Origin: Gallionellaceae bacterium
GTDB taxonomy: Bacteria > Pseudomonadota > Gammaproteobacteria > Burkholderiales > Gallionellaceae
Direction of reading: 5' to 3'
Assembly (NCBI GenBank): GCA_003445795.1
Contig: DMCN01000066.1
Location: 23,294 to 85,056 of the forward strand
Length of the DNA: 61,763 bases
A model generated the notes under the pieces. The model ran no database searches and had not been told where the DNA came from. It was given only the letters and a program-made list of their open reading frames with translations. Shown here one piece after another: positions 48,845 to 59,907 of the stretch; the first letter of the stretch is position 1, and each line of letters starts with the position of its first letter. Made by a program: the position numbers and the translations under genes.

Positions 48845-49042
48845 CTACTTCTTGTTGGCATCCGGCGCTTTCGTCTCGTCCGGACGGCGCACGGAAACTT
48901 CGTCGTCGTCATCCAGCAGGATGCGGTTGGCGCTGCCTTCCATATCCTCGTACTGCCCCTTCTTCACCGCCCACACCAGCACGACGACGAACAGCACGCC
49001 GAAGAACATCATGCCGGGTATCAAGCTGTAGATCACTTCCAT
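48845..49042 (-). CDS. ccoS: cbb3 oxidase maturation protein CcoS
   Basis: A 65-aa protein with one membrane helix (MEVIYSLIPGMMFFGVLFVV) and the short AVKKGQYEDMEGSANRILLD typical of CcoS. It is required for haem insertion into the cbb3 oxidase. It follows the ccoI gene by 8 bp. Confidence 0.92.
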   Translation of the reverse strand: MEVIYSLIPGMMFFGVLFVVVLVWAVKKGQYEDMEGSANRILLDDDDEVSVRRPDETKAPDANKK

Positions 49043-49050
49043 CGTTCACC

Positions 49051-51513
<2,463 letters not shown>

Positions 51514-51529
51514 GCTGACTACCCGTTAA

Positions 51530-52042
51530 TTACGATGCAACATCAACCATGAACTTGTCGGTATTGACCCCGAATCGCTCCTCGCCGCGCTGCACGCGGA
51601 GATGCAATTCCCAATAGCCCTTGAGCGGGAAATTGATGTAACCCTGGTAACGGCCGGCCGCCACTTCTTTGAAGGAAGTGGTGAAGTCCTTGCTGGAGTC
51701 GGAGGCGCGATACGCATCCACATCCAGCGTACCGCTCACCGGTTTGCCGTCGCGATCGGTGATGCTGATCTCATAGACCACCGGGGTTCCCATGACGATG
51801 GATTTCGGTTTCTTGATCTCCGTCTGCCATGCCAGTGCCTGCTTGGTCCTGAGCTCGCTCAACAACAGATCGTTCGACTTGCGATCCTTGGTCTTGTAGT
51901 CGCGTTCGACCAGCTCCGATTTGCCGTCCTTCATGGTGAACCAAATGAAGGTGGCGTTCACGGCCAACACCACGGTGATCAGCGCCATCATGCCGAGCAC
52001 CCAGGGATTGCGCAGTCCGGACTTGTTGCTTTGCGAGATCAT
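51530..52042 (-). CDS. ccoH: cbb3 assembly protein FixH/CcoH
   Basis: One N-terminal helix (WVLGMMALITVVLAVNATFI) and a periplasmic beta domain with YEISITDRDGKPVSGTLDVD and RYQGYINFPLKGYWELHLRV mark the FixH family. It helps assemble the oxidase subunits. It is co-directional and 12 bp from ccoG. Confidence 0.9.
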   Translation of the reverse strand: MISQSNKSGLRNPWVLGMMALITVVLAVNATFIWFTMKDGKSELVERDYKTKDRKSNDLLLSELRTKQALAWQTEIKKPKSIVMGTPVVYEISITDRDGKPVSGTLDVDAYRASDSSKDFTTSFKEVAAGRYQGYINFPLKGYWELHLRVQRGEERFGVNTDKFMVDVAS

Positions 52043-52054
52043 ATTTCTCTCCTC

Positions 52055-53491
52055 TTACGGCTTCGGGCCGTTGAAATTGCTGGTGTATTCGGCGAATACG
52101 GTCGGATCTTCCACACCTTCCACCCGGAAGTGGATCGGCGTGATCTCCTGCTTGAGACTCTTGCTGGGCACCTTCACGAAGACCGTAAAGGAGGTGCCGC
52201 GGCCATGATGCGTCAGCGGGGCATTCTCGGCACCGATGAGCACTTGCCCCTCGATTCCGCTCTCTGCGGTGACCTTCACATGGATATCCTTGTCGGTCTT
52301 GTTGAGTACCTTGAACGCGTATTTGTTCTGGATCGAACCGTCGCTCATCTGCACGAACAGCGGCTGCCGCTCCGGCAACACCTTCAGCGACATCGCGCCC
52401 AGATGGGTCAGGCCGTAGATGATGCCGGACATCGCGATGAGGATGATGGTGACATATACCAGTGTGCGGGGATGCTGGTACAACTTGTGTACCGGCTTGC
52501 CCGACATCTCGTCCAGTGAGGCGTAACGGATCAGTCCGCGCGGCTTGCCGACCTTGTCCATGATGGCATCACAGGCGTCCAGACACAGACCGCAGGTGAT
52601 GCAACCCAGCTGTTGGCCGTGACGGATATCCACCCCTGTCGGACAGACCTGCACGCACTGGAAGCAATCGATGCAATCACCCTGCGGCGGCCCGGCTTCA
52701 CCGCCTTTGCGCAGCTTGCCGCGCGGCTCGCCGCGATTGACGTCATAGGTCGGCAGAATAGTCTGCGAATCGCCCATCACACCCTGGATACGGGCATAGG
52801 GACACAGCCAGATGCACGCCTGCTCGCGCAGAAACCCGGCAAGGAGATACGTGCCGACACCAAACAGGGCCAGCACCACCCAGCCCACTTTGGGCAGGTT
52901 GAGATGGATCAGGTTGTTCCAGTATTCGAAAGCGTCAACGAACCAGATGGAGAAACTGATACCGGTCAACAGTGCCAGCAGCAACCACAGCGCATGTTTG
53001 ATCGTTTTTTTCTTGATCTTGTCCAGACTCAGCGGCGCGTCGTCCAATTTGCGGCGGGCGGCCGGATTACCCTCGATCTTGTCCTCCAGCCAGGTATACC
53101 AGTCGGTCCAGGCGGTCTGGAAGCAGAAATAGCCACACCAAACGCGCGAGGCCACGGAAGTCACGGCGAACAGCGTCATCGCCGCGATCAGCAGCAGCAG
53201 CGACAGCATCCAGATATCCTGCGGCAACACCATGATGTCGAAGAAATGGAACTGGCGGTTTTGGATGTCGAACAGGATGGCCTGTTTGTCGTTCCAGCGC
53301 AGATAAGGCACCAGGAAGAAGGGAAGCCAGAGGGCCAGTTGGGTATAGTTCTTGATGGTGCGGAAAAAACCAGGCATGCGCTTGGCATGGATGGTCTTCT
53401 CGCCGCGGTTCACCTGCCATGCTTCGAACTCGTGGTAGATGGTCGTGACCGTCCCCATCTCCTTGTTTTCATTTGCATCACTCACACTCAT
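52055..53491 (-). CDS. ccoG: cbb3 assembly ferredoxin-like protein CcoG
   Basis: The protein has several membrane helices, VWCGYFCFQTAWTDWYTWLE, and two cluster motifs, CIDCFQCVQVCPTG and CITCGLCLDACD, followed by a C-terminal Ig-like domain. CcoG reduces copper during cbb3 assembly. The start at 53491 (MSVSDANENKEMGTVTTIYH) has AAGGAG close before it; a GTG two codons later has better spacing. A longer frame upstream runs through the terminator and is rejected. Confidence 0.93.
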   Translation of the reverse strand: MSVSDANENKEMGTVTTIYHEFEAWQVNRGEKTIHAKRMPGFFRTIKNYTQLALWLPFFLVPYLRWNDKQAILFDIQNRQFHFFDIMVLPQDIWMLSLLLLIAAMTLFAVTSVASRVWCGYFCFQTAWTDWYTWLEDKIEGNPAARRKLDDAPLSLDKIKKKTIKHALWLLLALLTGISFSIWFVDAFEYWNNLIHLNLPKVGWVVLALFGVGTYLLAGFLREQACIWLCPYARIQGVMGDSQTILPTYDVNRGEPRGKLRKGGEAGPPQGDCIDCFQCVQVCPTGVDIRHGQQLGCITCGLCLDACDAIMDKVGKPRGLIRYASLDEMSGKPVHKLYQHPRTLVYVTIILIAMSGIIYGLTHLGAMSLKVLPERQPLFVQMSDGSIQNKYAFKVLNKTDKDIHVKVTAESGIEGQVLIGAENAPLTHHGRGTSFTVFVKVPSKSLKQEITPIHFRVEGVEDPTVFAEYTSNFNGPKP

Positions 53492-53596
53492 TCTCCTTAA
53501 TTTTTTTGGTCCAGAATATCTGACTTCGCCCAAGATACTTCCCAATCTGCTCGATAACCCCACAAGCAGATGCGCAAATACCTTGCCCCATATGAA

Positions 53597-53627
53597 AAAG
53601 GGAGGAGAGTATAGCTCTCCTCCCTTT
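53597..53627 (-). terminator. Rho-independent terminator of the ccoNOQP operon
   Basis: Thirteen-base arms (53597..53609 with 53615..53627) form a strong stem with a 5-nt loop. Read on the minus strand it ends in TTTTTC. It separates ccoNOQP plus the 41-aa gene from ccoGHIS, so the two groups are probably separate transcription units. Confidence 0.87.
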
Positions 53628-53643
53628 CGCAGTGACCAAAAAC

Positions 53644-53769
53644 TTACTTCTTGTCCTGATCCTTGTCTTTGATAGCGTTGCGGTATGCCCTGAAGAGCAG
53701 CCATGCAGGTACTATAATCGAGCCGGCCAAAGAAATAATCACACTCCAAAAAACCATATCTTGATTCAT
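53644..53769 (-). CDS. Small membrane protein between ccoP and ccoG (41 aa)
   Basis: The sequence MNQDMVFWSVIISLAGSIIV continues PAWLLFRAYRNAIKDK and ends in a Lys/Asp-rich tail. It has one membrane helix. AAGGAG lies before the ATG and a terminator directly follows the stop, so it is the last gene of the ccoNOQP unit. It resembles neither CcoQ nor CcoS closely; it may be an additional small cbb3 subunit or assembly factor. Confidence 0.72.
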   Translation of the reverse strand: MNQDMVFWSVIISLAGSIIVPAWLLFRAYRNAIKDKDQDKK

Positions 53770-53823
53770 CTCATTTCTCCTTCTGGTAAAGGTCTGCACG
53801 ACATGCGCCGTGCAGACTGAGAC

Positions 53824-54675
53824 TTACTTGCCGAACTTGTACACGTAGACGGCCAGTTTCTTCATCTCGGCATCGCTCAACTTACCCGCGGCCTGGAAGG
53901 ACGGCATGATGGCAACGCGTGCACCCGGACCGGCATTGACGCCGTTCTCGATGGTGTACTTGATGCCTTCGACAGAACCGTCAAAACGCCAGATGCCGTC
54001 GGTCAGGTTGGCAGAGCCCAGAGCTTGCATACCCTTGCCGTCCGCGCCGTGGCAGGCTGTGCAGCCCTTCTCGGCGAACAGTGGGGTCGAGGTCGGTGTA
54101 CCGGCCGCGATTGCATTGGCCAATGTATCGATCTCGGCAGCAGACAGAATCTCCTTGTGCGCAACCATCACAGCCTGACGACCGCCAACGATGGACGTAT
54201 GGACGTCTTCGATCTTGCCGCCGAACAGCCAGTCATCGTCGTTCAGCTTGGGAGCGATCAGACCTTGTGCATCCGCTGCGCCCACACCATTGGTGCCGTG
54301 GCAAGCTGCGCAGTTGTCACCGAACAGAACCTTGCCGGAACGGGTCACGTACTCGGTCAGCTCGCTGTCAGCCAGGATCGCCGCGGGCGTCATGTCCTTC
54401 AGCTTGGCTTCGTACTTGCCGCGCACTTCGTCCACGATGCTCTTGTCGGCTTCCATCTCGGAGATGGCTGTCCAGCCACCGATACCCTTGAAGAAGCTTT
54501 GCGTATTGGAAACTGGAATGGACGGGTAGTACAGGAAGTACACCACACACCAGATCGCACTGGCGGTCAGTCCCAGCATCCACCACTTGGGCGGTTGATT
54601 GGCGAAGTCAGCCAAGTCGCCGTCCCAGACGTGCCCTGTTGTAGGCACGTCACCTGCATTGTGTTTATCACTCAT
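53824..54675 (-). CDS. ccoP: cbb3 oxidase dihaem subunit CcoP
   Basis: Two haem c sites are present, CAACHG (C122-H126) and CTACHG (C205-H209), after an N-terminal membrane helix (WMLGLTASAIWCVVYFLYYP). The 283-aa length is normal. CcoP feeds electrons toward CcoO and CcoN. It overlaps ccoQ by 4 bp. Confidence 0.95.
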   Translation of the reverse strand: MSDKHNAGDVPTTGHVWDGDLADFANQPPKWWMLGLTASAIWCVVYFLYYPSIPVSNTQSFFKGIGGWTAISEMEADKSIVDEVRGKYEAKLKDMTPAAILADSELTEYVTRSGKVLFGDNCAACHGTNGVGAADAQGLIAPKLNDDDWLFGGKIEDVHTSIVGGRQAVMVAHKEILSAAEIDTLANAIAAGTPTSTPLFAEKGCTACHGADGKGMQALGSANLTDGIWRFDGSVEGIKYTIENGVNAGPGARVAIMPSFQAAGKLSDAEMKKLAVYVYKFGK

Positions 54676-54881
54676 CTTTTTTCTCCCACATTTATATGGT
54701 CTTCGTCATCCAGCGCCATGGAGCGCTGGGACTCGAACGTGGCCTTGTTAGCAGGACGGAATACCATGAAATAGACCGCCACCATACCGACCGCAGAGAC
54801 CAGGACGAAAAACACGCCCAGCCAGTCGTTCGTGGTCATGGCCGCTACATCCATGCCAAGGTACCCCATCAGCTTAGTCAC
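54672..54881 (-). CDS. ccoQ: cbb3 oxidase small subunit CcoQ
   Basis: One membrane helix (LGVFFVLVSAVGMVAVYFMV) and a charged tail match CcoQ. The full frame starts with GTG at 54881 and overlaps ccoO by 8 bp; an ATG at 54839 (MTTNDWLGVF) would give a more typical 55-aa protein. The start is therefore uncertain. Confidence 0.83.
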   Translation of the reverse strand: MTKLMGYLGMDVAAMTTNDWLGVFFVLVSAVGMVAVYFMVFRPANKATFESQRSMALDDEDHINVGEKR

Positions 54882-55671
54882 GGTAGTTCACGCCCTCTTC
54901 GAACTTGATGTGGTTACCCATGCCCTGCAGGTAAGCAACCAAGGCTTCCATCTCGGTCTTGCCTTCCAACTGCGCAGCTGCGCCGTCGATGTAGGCATCC
55001 GTGTAGATGGTCTTCGGAATCGGGTTGAACGGCATGATGGTCAGGACCTTCATCGTTTGCACGGTCTCTTCCACATTCACCTTACCGTTTGCCAGCCAGA
55101 AGTAGTTCGGCATGACAGACTCGGGCACCACTTGGCGCGGATAGCTCAGATGGCGGATATGCCATTCATCCGAGTACTTGCCGCCGACGCGGGCCAGATC
55201 AGGACCGGTACGCTTGGAGCCCCACTGATAAGTGTGGTCATACATGGACTCTTCTGCGATCGAATAGTGGCCATAACGGTCTTTTTCGTCACGGAACGGA
55301 CGGATCATCTGCGAGTGGCACAGGTAGCAACCTTCGCGGATGTAGACGTTACGACCGGCCAACTCCAGAGGCTTGTACGGACGCACGCCGTCACCGGCTT
55401 GCCATTCGTCCAGCGTCTTGTGGGCAGAGGTCGCCGGATTCCAGACGATCTTGTCCATCGAGATGACGTTGCCATCCTTGTCCTTGTGGGCCGTACCGTT
55501 GTAGGTGCCGTCGCCGCCGGTAACGGCAGTGTTCGGTAGATAGAACAACGGGACGATTTCCACGATACCGCCGATCGCCACAGCGATCGCGGTTACCACA
55601 AACATCAGGACTGTGCTGCGTTCGATCTTGTCCTGAAATTTGGTCGAATAGATTTTGTCGTGATCAGACAT
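54874..55671 (-). CDS. ccoO: cbb3 oxidase monohaem subunit CcoO
   Basis: The 265-aa protein has an N-terminal anchor (STVLMFVVTAIAVAIGGIVE), the haem c motif CYLCHS in REGCYLCHSQMIRPFRDE, and SYPRQVVPESVMPNYFWLA with the axial Met. It lies 10 bp after ccoN. Length is somewhat larger than the shortest CcoO proteins but complete. Confidence 0.95.
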   Translation of the reverse strand: MSDHDKIYSTKFQDKIERSTVLMFVVTAIAVAIGGIVEIVPLFYLPNTAVTGGDGTYNGTAHKDKDGNVISMDKIVWNPATSAHKTLDEWQAGDGVRPYKPLELAGRNVYIREGCYLCHSQMIRPFRDEKDRYGHYSIAEESMYDHTYQWGSKRTGPDLARVGGKYSDEWHIRHLSYPRQVVPESVMPNYFWLANGKVNVEETVQTMKVLTIMPFNPIPKTIYTDAYIDGAAAQLEGKTEMEALVAYLQGMGNHIKFEEGVNYRD

Positions 55672-55681
55672 GTCTCACTCC

Positions 55682-57115
55682 TTATGCTTTAGCGGGAACG
55701 GAACCGGCAGAGCGCGTAGCGCCTGCACGACTCACGGTCATCACGATGTTGTAGAGAGCAATCAGGGTACCGACGTGGAAGATCAGGCCGCCGACTGCAC
55801 GCATCGCGTAGTACGGATGCATCGCGGAAACCGATTCAACGAAGGTATAGGTCAGAGTGCCGTACTCGTCATAATCACGCCACATCAGACCCTGCATGAT
55901 GCCGGAAACCCACATCGCCACGACATACACCACGGTACCGATAGTCGCCAACCAGAAGTGGACGTTCACCAGGCTCTCGGAGTACATCTTTTCCACGCCC
56001 CACAGTTTCTTGATCATGTGGTACATCGCGCCGTAGGCAACCATCGCCATCCAGCCCAGAGCGCCGGAGTGCACGTGACCAACTGTCCAGTCGGTGTAGT
56101 GCGACAGAGCGTTAACGGACTTGATGGACATCACCGGGCCTTCAAAGGTGGACATCGCGTAGAACGCCAGAGCCACAACCAGGAAGCGCAGGATGTAGTC
56201 GGTACGCAGCTTGTCCCATGCGCCGGACAAAGTCATCATACCGTTCATCGCACCGCCCCAAGACGGGATAATCATCGCCAGAGAGACAGCGGCACCGAGG
56301 GAGCCGGTCCAGTCAGGCAAAGCAGTGTATTGCAGGTGGTGCGCGCCCAGCCAGACATAGCCGAACGTCAGCGCCCAGAAGTGCAACACGGACAGACGAT
56401 AGGAGAACACCGGACGTTGAGCTTGCTTAGGCACGAAGTAGTACATGATGCCCAGGAAGCCGCCAGTCAGGTAGAAACCCACCGCGTTGTGCCCCCACCA
56501 CCATTGCACCATAGCGTCTTGAACGCCGGTGAACACGGAGAAGGAGTTGGTCATGCTGACCGGGATTGCCAAGCTGTTGACCACGTGCAGATAAGTGATC
56601 ATCACGATCATGCCCATGGTGAACCAGTTGGAAACATAGATATGCGAAGTCTTGCGGATCGCCACGGTCATCAGATGGTTCAGGCCGAAGGACAACCAGA
56701 CTACTGCAATCGCGATATCGATCGGCCATTCCAGTTCGGCGTATTCCTTGCCGGTAGTCAGACCCAGCGGCAAAGTGACAACTGCCGAGACGATGATCAG
56801 GTTCCAGCCCCAGAATGTGAACCAAGCCAGACCATTGCTCCACAGCTTGGTGCTACCGGTGCGCTGCACCATGTAGAAACCGGTCGCCATCAGGACACAG
56901 CCGCCGAACGCGAAGATCACTGCGTTGGTATGCAACGGACGCAGACGCCCGAAAGTGATGTATTCAAGGTCAAAGTTCAAAAACGGCCAAGCCAATTCCG
57001 ATGCGATATACACACCGATCAGCGTACCTACCACTGCATAGATGGCAGCCGCGATGGTGAACCATCGGACGACTTCCATATCGTACTTTACTGGTGTCGC
57101 TTGCGTAGCTTCCAC
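55682..57115 (-). CDS. ccoN: cbb3 oxidase catalytic subunit CcoN
   Basis: CcoN is the haem b/b3-CuB oxygen-reducing subunit. The protein has [58 protein letters not shown] and other conserved histidine motifs. The GTG at 57115 was chosen because GAGGAGG precedes it and [20 protein letters not shown] follows; a longer frame from 57184 lacks a ribosome site. It gives 477 aa. An FNR box with matching -10 lies upstream. Confidence 0.95.
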   Translation of the reverse strand: MEATQATPVKYDMEVVRWFTIAAAIYAVVGTLIGVYIASELAWPFLNFDLEYITFGRLRPLHTNAVIFAFGGCVLMATGFYMVQRTGSTKLWSNGLAWFTFWGWNLIIVSAVVTLPLGLTTGKEYAELEWPIDIAIAVVWLSFGLNHLMTVAIRKTSHIYVSNWFTMGMIVMITYLHVVNSLAIPVSMTNSFSVFTGVQDAMVQWWWGHNAVGFYLTGGFLGIMYYFVPKQAQRPVFSYRLSVLHFWALTFGYVWLGAHHLQYTALPDWTGSLGAAVSLAMIIPSWGGAMNGMMTLSGAWDKLRTDYILRFLVVALAFYAMSTFEGPVMSIKSVNALSHYTDWTVGHVHSGALGWMAMVAYGAMYHMIKKLWGVEKMYSESLVNVHFWLATIGTVVYVVAMWVSGIMQGLMWRDYDEYGTLTYTFVESVSAMHPYYAMRAVGGLIFHVGTLIALYNIVMTVSRAGATRSAGSVPAKA

Positions 57116-57329
57116 AGTAGTCTCCTCCTCGAGCAAGTTAACAATAAATGCGCTGAAACACCCACGGTTGTCGGGCATTCCCACCGCACCCTTCCCTTAC
57201 AGCTTTCTTACAGTCTTCAAAACGCGGCAAATTGTCGCAGGGGTTCCGCGACAAGTAAAGGCAAACTTGGTTCCGAAACCCTGCATACCCAAGCTTTTGG
57301 CTCGGGTTAGCCGATCGCCGAGTGCGGCG

Positions 57330-57371
57330 ATCTTAGTTAAAACCCACAAGTTCAAGATTGATATGAATCAA
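57330..57371 (-). promoter_or_regulatory. FNR-dependent ccoN promoter
   Basis: TTGAT-ATGA-ATCAA at 57358..57371 is a perfect FNR box. On the minus strand, TAAGAT (57335..57330) lies at the distance expected of a -10 when the box is centred near -41.5. The start would be near 57323, giving a leader of about 200 nt. The remaining 57116..57329 holds no gene that I can support. Confidence 0.82.
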
Positions 57372-57651
57372 CTCTTGCGCATGCATGTATCGAGTCTGGT
57401 TAGGCACCGAATTTTAGTGCGGTCGCAGAGTGCGAAGATGCGTTCAGATGGCATCAATTGAAAGAAGACTCCGCTTGTGTTCTGCTTCAGGCTCATGCTT
57501 TTATGAACAAAAATGTCGTCGCGCGCCAGACCTCCCCCTGCTAGATCCGGCTCTCCACATCCGGTTGCGCATGCCAACCGAACGGCCAAGCGAGGGCCCT
57601 GTTTCGACCGAACCGCGCCCTCTTCACTTGCGCCGCCCTGACGACACTGCC

Positions 57652-58989
57652 ATGATGGCAGCGTTTGTCACTTTTGCAGATGCCGTCATGAAATTCCCGC
57701 TGCTTCCCGAACTGGTTTCATTCATCGACACGCTTCCGGAACCCCATATCCTGTGCGACCGCCAATATCGGGTTCTGGCGGCGAACACGGCTTACAGGCG
57801 CAGCTTCGGGGAGAACCAGGTCTTCACCGGTCGTACCTGTTTCGATATCTCCCACCACTTCAAGGTGCCTTGTGATCAGGCAGGCGAGACCTGCCCGGTC
57901 AAGCAGAGCCTGCGTTCAGGCCAGCGGGAGCGCGTACTGCACCTGCACCAGACTCCGCAAGGTGAAGCCTACGTCAACATCGAGCTGTCCCCGATACGCG
58001 ACGGCAAAGGCGATATCGTCTACTTCATCGAGAAGATGGAGCCCGTTGCAGTAGCGCGCGGCTTGTCATATGCCCAGGGGCTGGTCGGGCGTGCGCCTGC
58101 TTTCCAGCACATGCTGGAGATGGTGGCGCGGGTGGCCCCTTCGGAAGCCACCGTATTGTTGCTGGGGGAATCGGGCACAGGCAAGGAACTCGTGGCGAAA
58201 GCGATACATGACGCCAGCCGGCGGGCGGAGAAGCCGTTCGTGGCGCTGGACTGTTCCGGCCTCACCGAGACGCTGTTCGAAAGCGAATTGTTCGGTCATG
58301 AGCGCGGCGCTTTCACCGGCGCCACCTCCAGAAGCGTCGGCCTGGTCGAAGCGGCCAGAGGCGGGACCTTATTCCTTGATGAGGTGGGCGACATCCCGCT
58401 GGCGATGCAGGTCAAGCTTCTGCGCCTGCTGGAAACCGGAACCTACCGGCGAGTCGGCTCGGCCGATCCGCACAAGGCCGATATCAGACTGGTCTCGGCG
58501 ACACACCGCAACCTGCGCAAAATGGTGACTGATGGCAGCTTCCGGCAAGACCTCTACTTCCGTCTCAGCACCTTCCCCGTCGAACTTCCACCCCTGCGCG
58601 AGCGGCCGACCGACATCCCGTTGCTGGCAAAATCCCTGCTCTCTCGTGTCGCGGCAGACCGGAACCTGGTCATTTCCGCCGATGCGCTCAAATTGCTCGG
58701 GCACTACGACTATCCCGGCAATGTGCGCGAACTGCGCAACATCATCGAGCGCGCCAGCCTGCTATGCGACGGCGAAGAGATCCAGCCCATGCACTTGCCC
58801 GAGGAAGTGCGCAGCGGGCGCATCTGGCGCGAAACCCCGGTCGGCCTGTCGCCCAACCTGAGAGAACTGGAACACCAGACCCTGGAGATCCGGCTCGCAC
58901 AGCATCGTGGCAGCCGCAAGATGCTGGCTGCCGAACTCGGTATCAGCGAGAGAACGCTCTACCGCAGATTGAAGCTGCGCAGGGAATAA
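57652..58989 (+). CDS. PAS-containing sigma-54-dependent regulator
   Basis: An N-terminal PAS domain ([20 protein letters not shown], then [20 protein letters not shown] with C-x10-C-x6-C) is followed by an AAA+ domain with [28 protein letters not shown] and [20 protein letters not shown], and a Fis-type HTH with [20 protein letters not shown]. It activates sigma-54 promoters. The start is uncertain; ATG at 57571, 57652 and 57688 are all possible and none has a strong ribosome site. It probably controls the cyd operon downstream. Confidence 0.88.
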   Translation: MMAAFVTFADAVMKFPLLPELVSFIDTLPEPHILCDRQYRVLAANTAYRRSFGENQVFTGRTCFDISHHFKVPCDQAGETCPVKQSLRSGQRERVLHLHQTPQGEAYVNIELSPIRDGKGDIVYFIEKMEPVAVARGLSYAQGLVGRAPAFQHMLEMVARVAPSEATVLLLGESGTGKELVAKAIHDASRRAEKPFVALDCSGLTETLFESELFGHERGAFTGATSRSVGLVEAARGGTLFLDEVGDIPLAMQVKLLRLLETGTYRRVGSADPHKADIRLVSATHRNLRKMVTDGSFRQDLYFRLSTFPVELPPLRERPTDIPLLAKSLLSRVAADRNLVISADALKLLGHYDYPGNVRELRNIIERASLLCDGEEIQPMHLPEEVRSGRIWRETPVGLSPNLRELEHQTLEIRLAQHRGSRKMLAAELGISERTLYRRLKLRRE

Positions 58990-58993
58990 CCCC

Positions 58994-59037
58994 ATCTGCC
59001 AGCATGTCGATTTATCTGCCAGAATGGCAGATAAATC
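58994..59037. promoter_or_regulatory. Putative enhancer (UAS) for the sigma-54 regulator
   Basis: ATCTGCCA occurs at 58994..59001 and 59014..59021, and inverted at 59025..59032. The last two belong to a perfect 13-bp inverted repeat (59009..59021 with 59025..59037). It lies about 95-140 bp before the sigma-54 promoter, the normal enhancer distance. It could also act as a terminator for the regulator gene, but no clear T-run follows. Confidence 0.7.
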
Positions 59038-59131
59038 CGACTTTTCAATCCAGCCCGCGCTGCGGCATTTCGCCACAGCCGCTCCGGTAAACAGCAACGT
59101 AGATAAGCCTTTACAACTTAATCGTGCCGCA

Positions 59132-59147
59132 TGGCATGCGCCTTGCA
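59132..59147 (+). promoter_or_regulatory. Sigma-54 promoter of the NifX-like/cyd operon
   Basis: TGGCATG-CGCC-TTGCA matches the -24/-12 consensus (TGGCAYG-N4-TTGCW) at every conserved base. It lies 127 bp before the NifX-like gene, with the enhancer-like repeats upstream. Confidence 0.87.
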
Positions 59148-59274
59148 ATGCAGAGTGCAAGGAAGCGGCCACATCGTTGCCGCCGGAATGGTCAGTGTGA
59201 CTCCTCTCGCCAGCAGTACCTGCCCGCAGCTTCGAAATCCCCGCTTCCGCCCATTACCCACTCCGGAGGATGTC

Positions 59275-59688
59275 ATGCGTATCGCAGTCACCAGTCAGAA
59301 CTACCGCACCGTCACCGGCCATGCCGGACGCGCACGCCGTTTCATCGTATTCGAAACCGAAGGACAAGAACCGCCGCGGGAGATCAATCGGCTCGATCTG
59401 GACGCCAACATGGCCATCCACGGCTTCGACCATACTGCCGGCCACCCTCTGGACAGCATGAATGTGCTGATCACCGGCGGCGCCGGTGATGGCTTTGTCC
59501 GCCACCTTGCCGCACGCGGCGTACTGGTGGTGGCAACCGACGAGAGCGACCCCATCCTTGCGGTGCAGGCCTTTCTTGCCGGACGCATGAGATCGGCCAG
59601 CGACGGCTGCAACCACGACCACAGCGATCTTGAAGGCGGCGCCCACTCACACGATGCGCGGGGACAAACATGCGACTGCCATGGCTGA
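59275..59688 (+). CDS. NifX/NifB-C-terminal-like protein with Cys/His-rich tail (137 aa)
   Basis: Residues 1-105 (MRIAVTSQNYRTVTGHAGRA, GEVLITGG-like NVLITGGAGDGFVRHLAARG, VVATDESDPILAVQAFLAG) match the dinitrogenase iron-molybdenum cofactor fold. The tail has CNHDHSDLEGGAHSHDARGQ and then CDCHG, a likely metal-binding sequence. No nitrogenase genes are near. Position first in an operon with CydP-CydA-CydB suggests a role in oxidase assembly or metal supply. AGGA precedes the ATG at 59275. Confidence 0.83.
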   Translation: MRIAVTSQNYRTVTGHAGRARRFIVFETEGQEPPREINRLDLDANMAIHGFDHTAGHPLDSMNVLITGGAGDGFVRHLAARGVLVVATDESDPILAVQAFLAGRMRSASDGCNHDHSDLEGGAHSHDARGQTCDCHG

Positions 59689-59879
59689 AACGCGGCCCCG
59701 CCGCTAGCCGCAAGATGCTGGGGCGCGAGATCGCGCTCACGCTGGCGATCAAGCTGTTGCTGCTCTATGGCATCTGGCATGTCTTCTTCAGCCATCCCGT
59801 TCTGCACAGCATGATCGAAGGCATGGAACCAGACCGGGTCGCAGCCAGGCTGGTCACGGCATCTGACGCCGCAAAATAA
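59670..59879 (+). CDS. cydP: Cytochrome bd small subunit-like protein CydP
   Basis: The 69-aa protein [20 protein letters not shown] continues with [20 protein letters not shown], one membrane helix, and [20 protein letters not shown]. This is the CydP pattern found before cydA in betaproteobacteria. It overlaps the NifX-like gene by 19 bp. Confidence 0.87.
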   Translation: MRLPWLKRGPAASRKMLGREIALTLAIKLLLLYGIWHVFFSHPVLHSMIEGMEPDRVAARLVTASDAAK

Positions 59880-59907
59880 ATACCTAACCTCACCAGGAGA
59901 ACATCTG

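Noticed and set aside
55670..57310. 546-codon open frame opposite ccoN
   Set aside because: It is an antisense shadow of the cbb3 catalytic subunit; composition (His, Gln, Arg) is typical of reversed membrane-protein codons.
59009..59037. Inverted repeat as terminator of the sigma-54 regulator gene
   Set aside because: No convincing T-run follows, and a third ATCTGCCA copy at 58994..59001 plus distance to the promoter fit an enhancer better; a double role remains possible.
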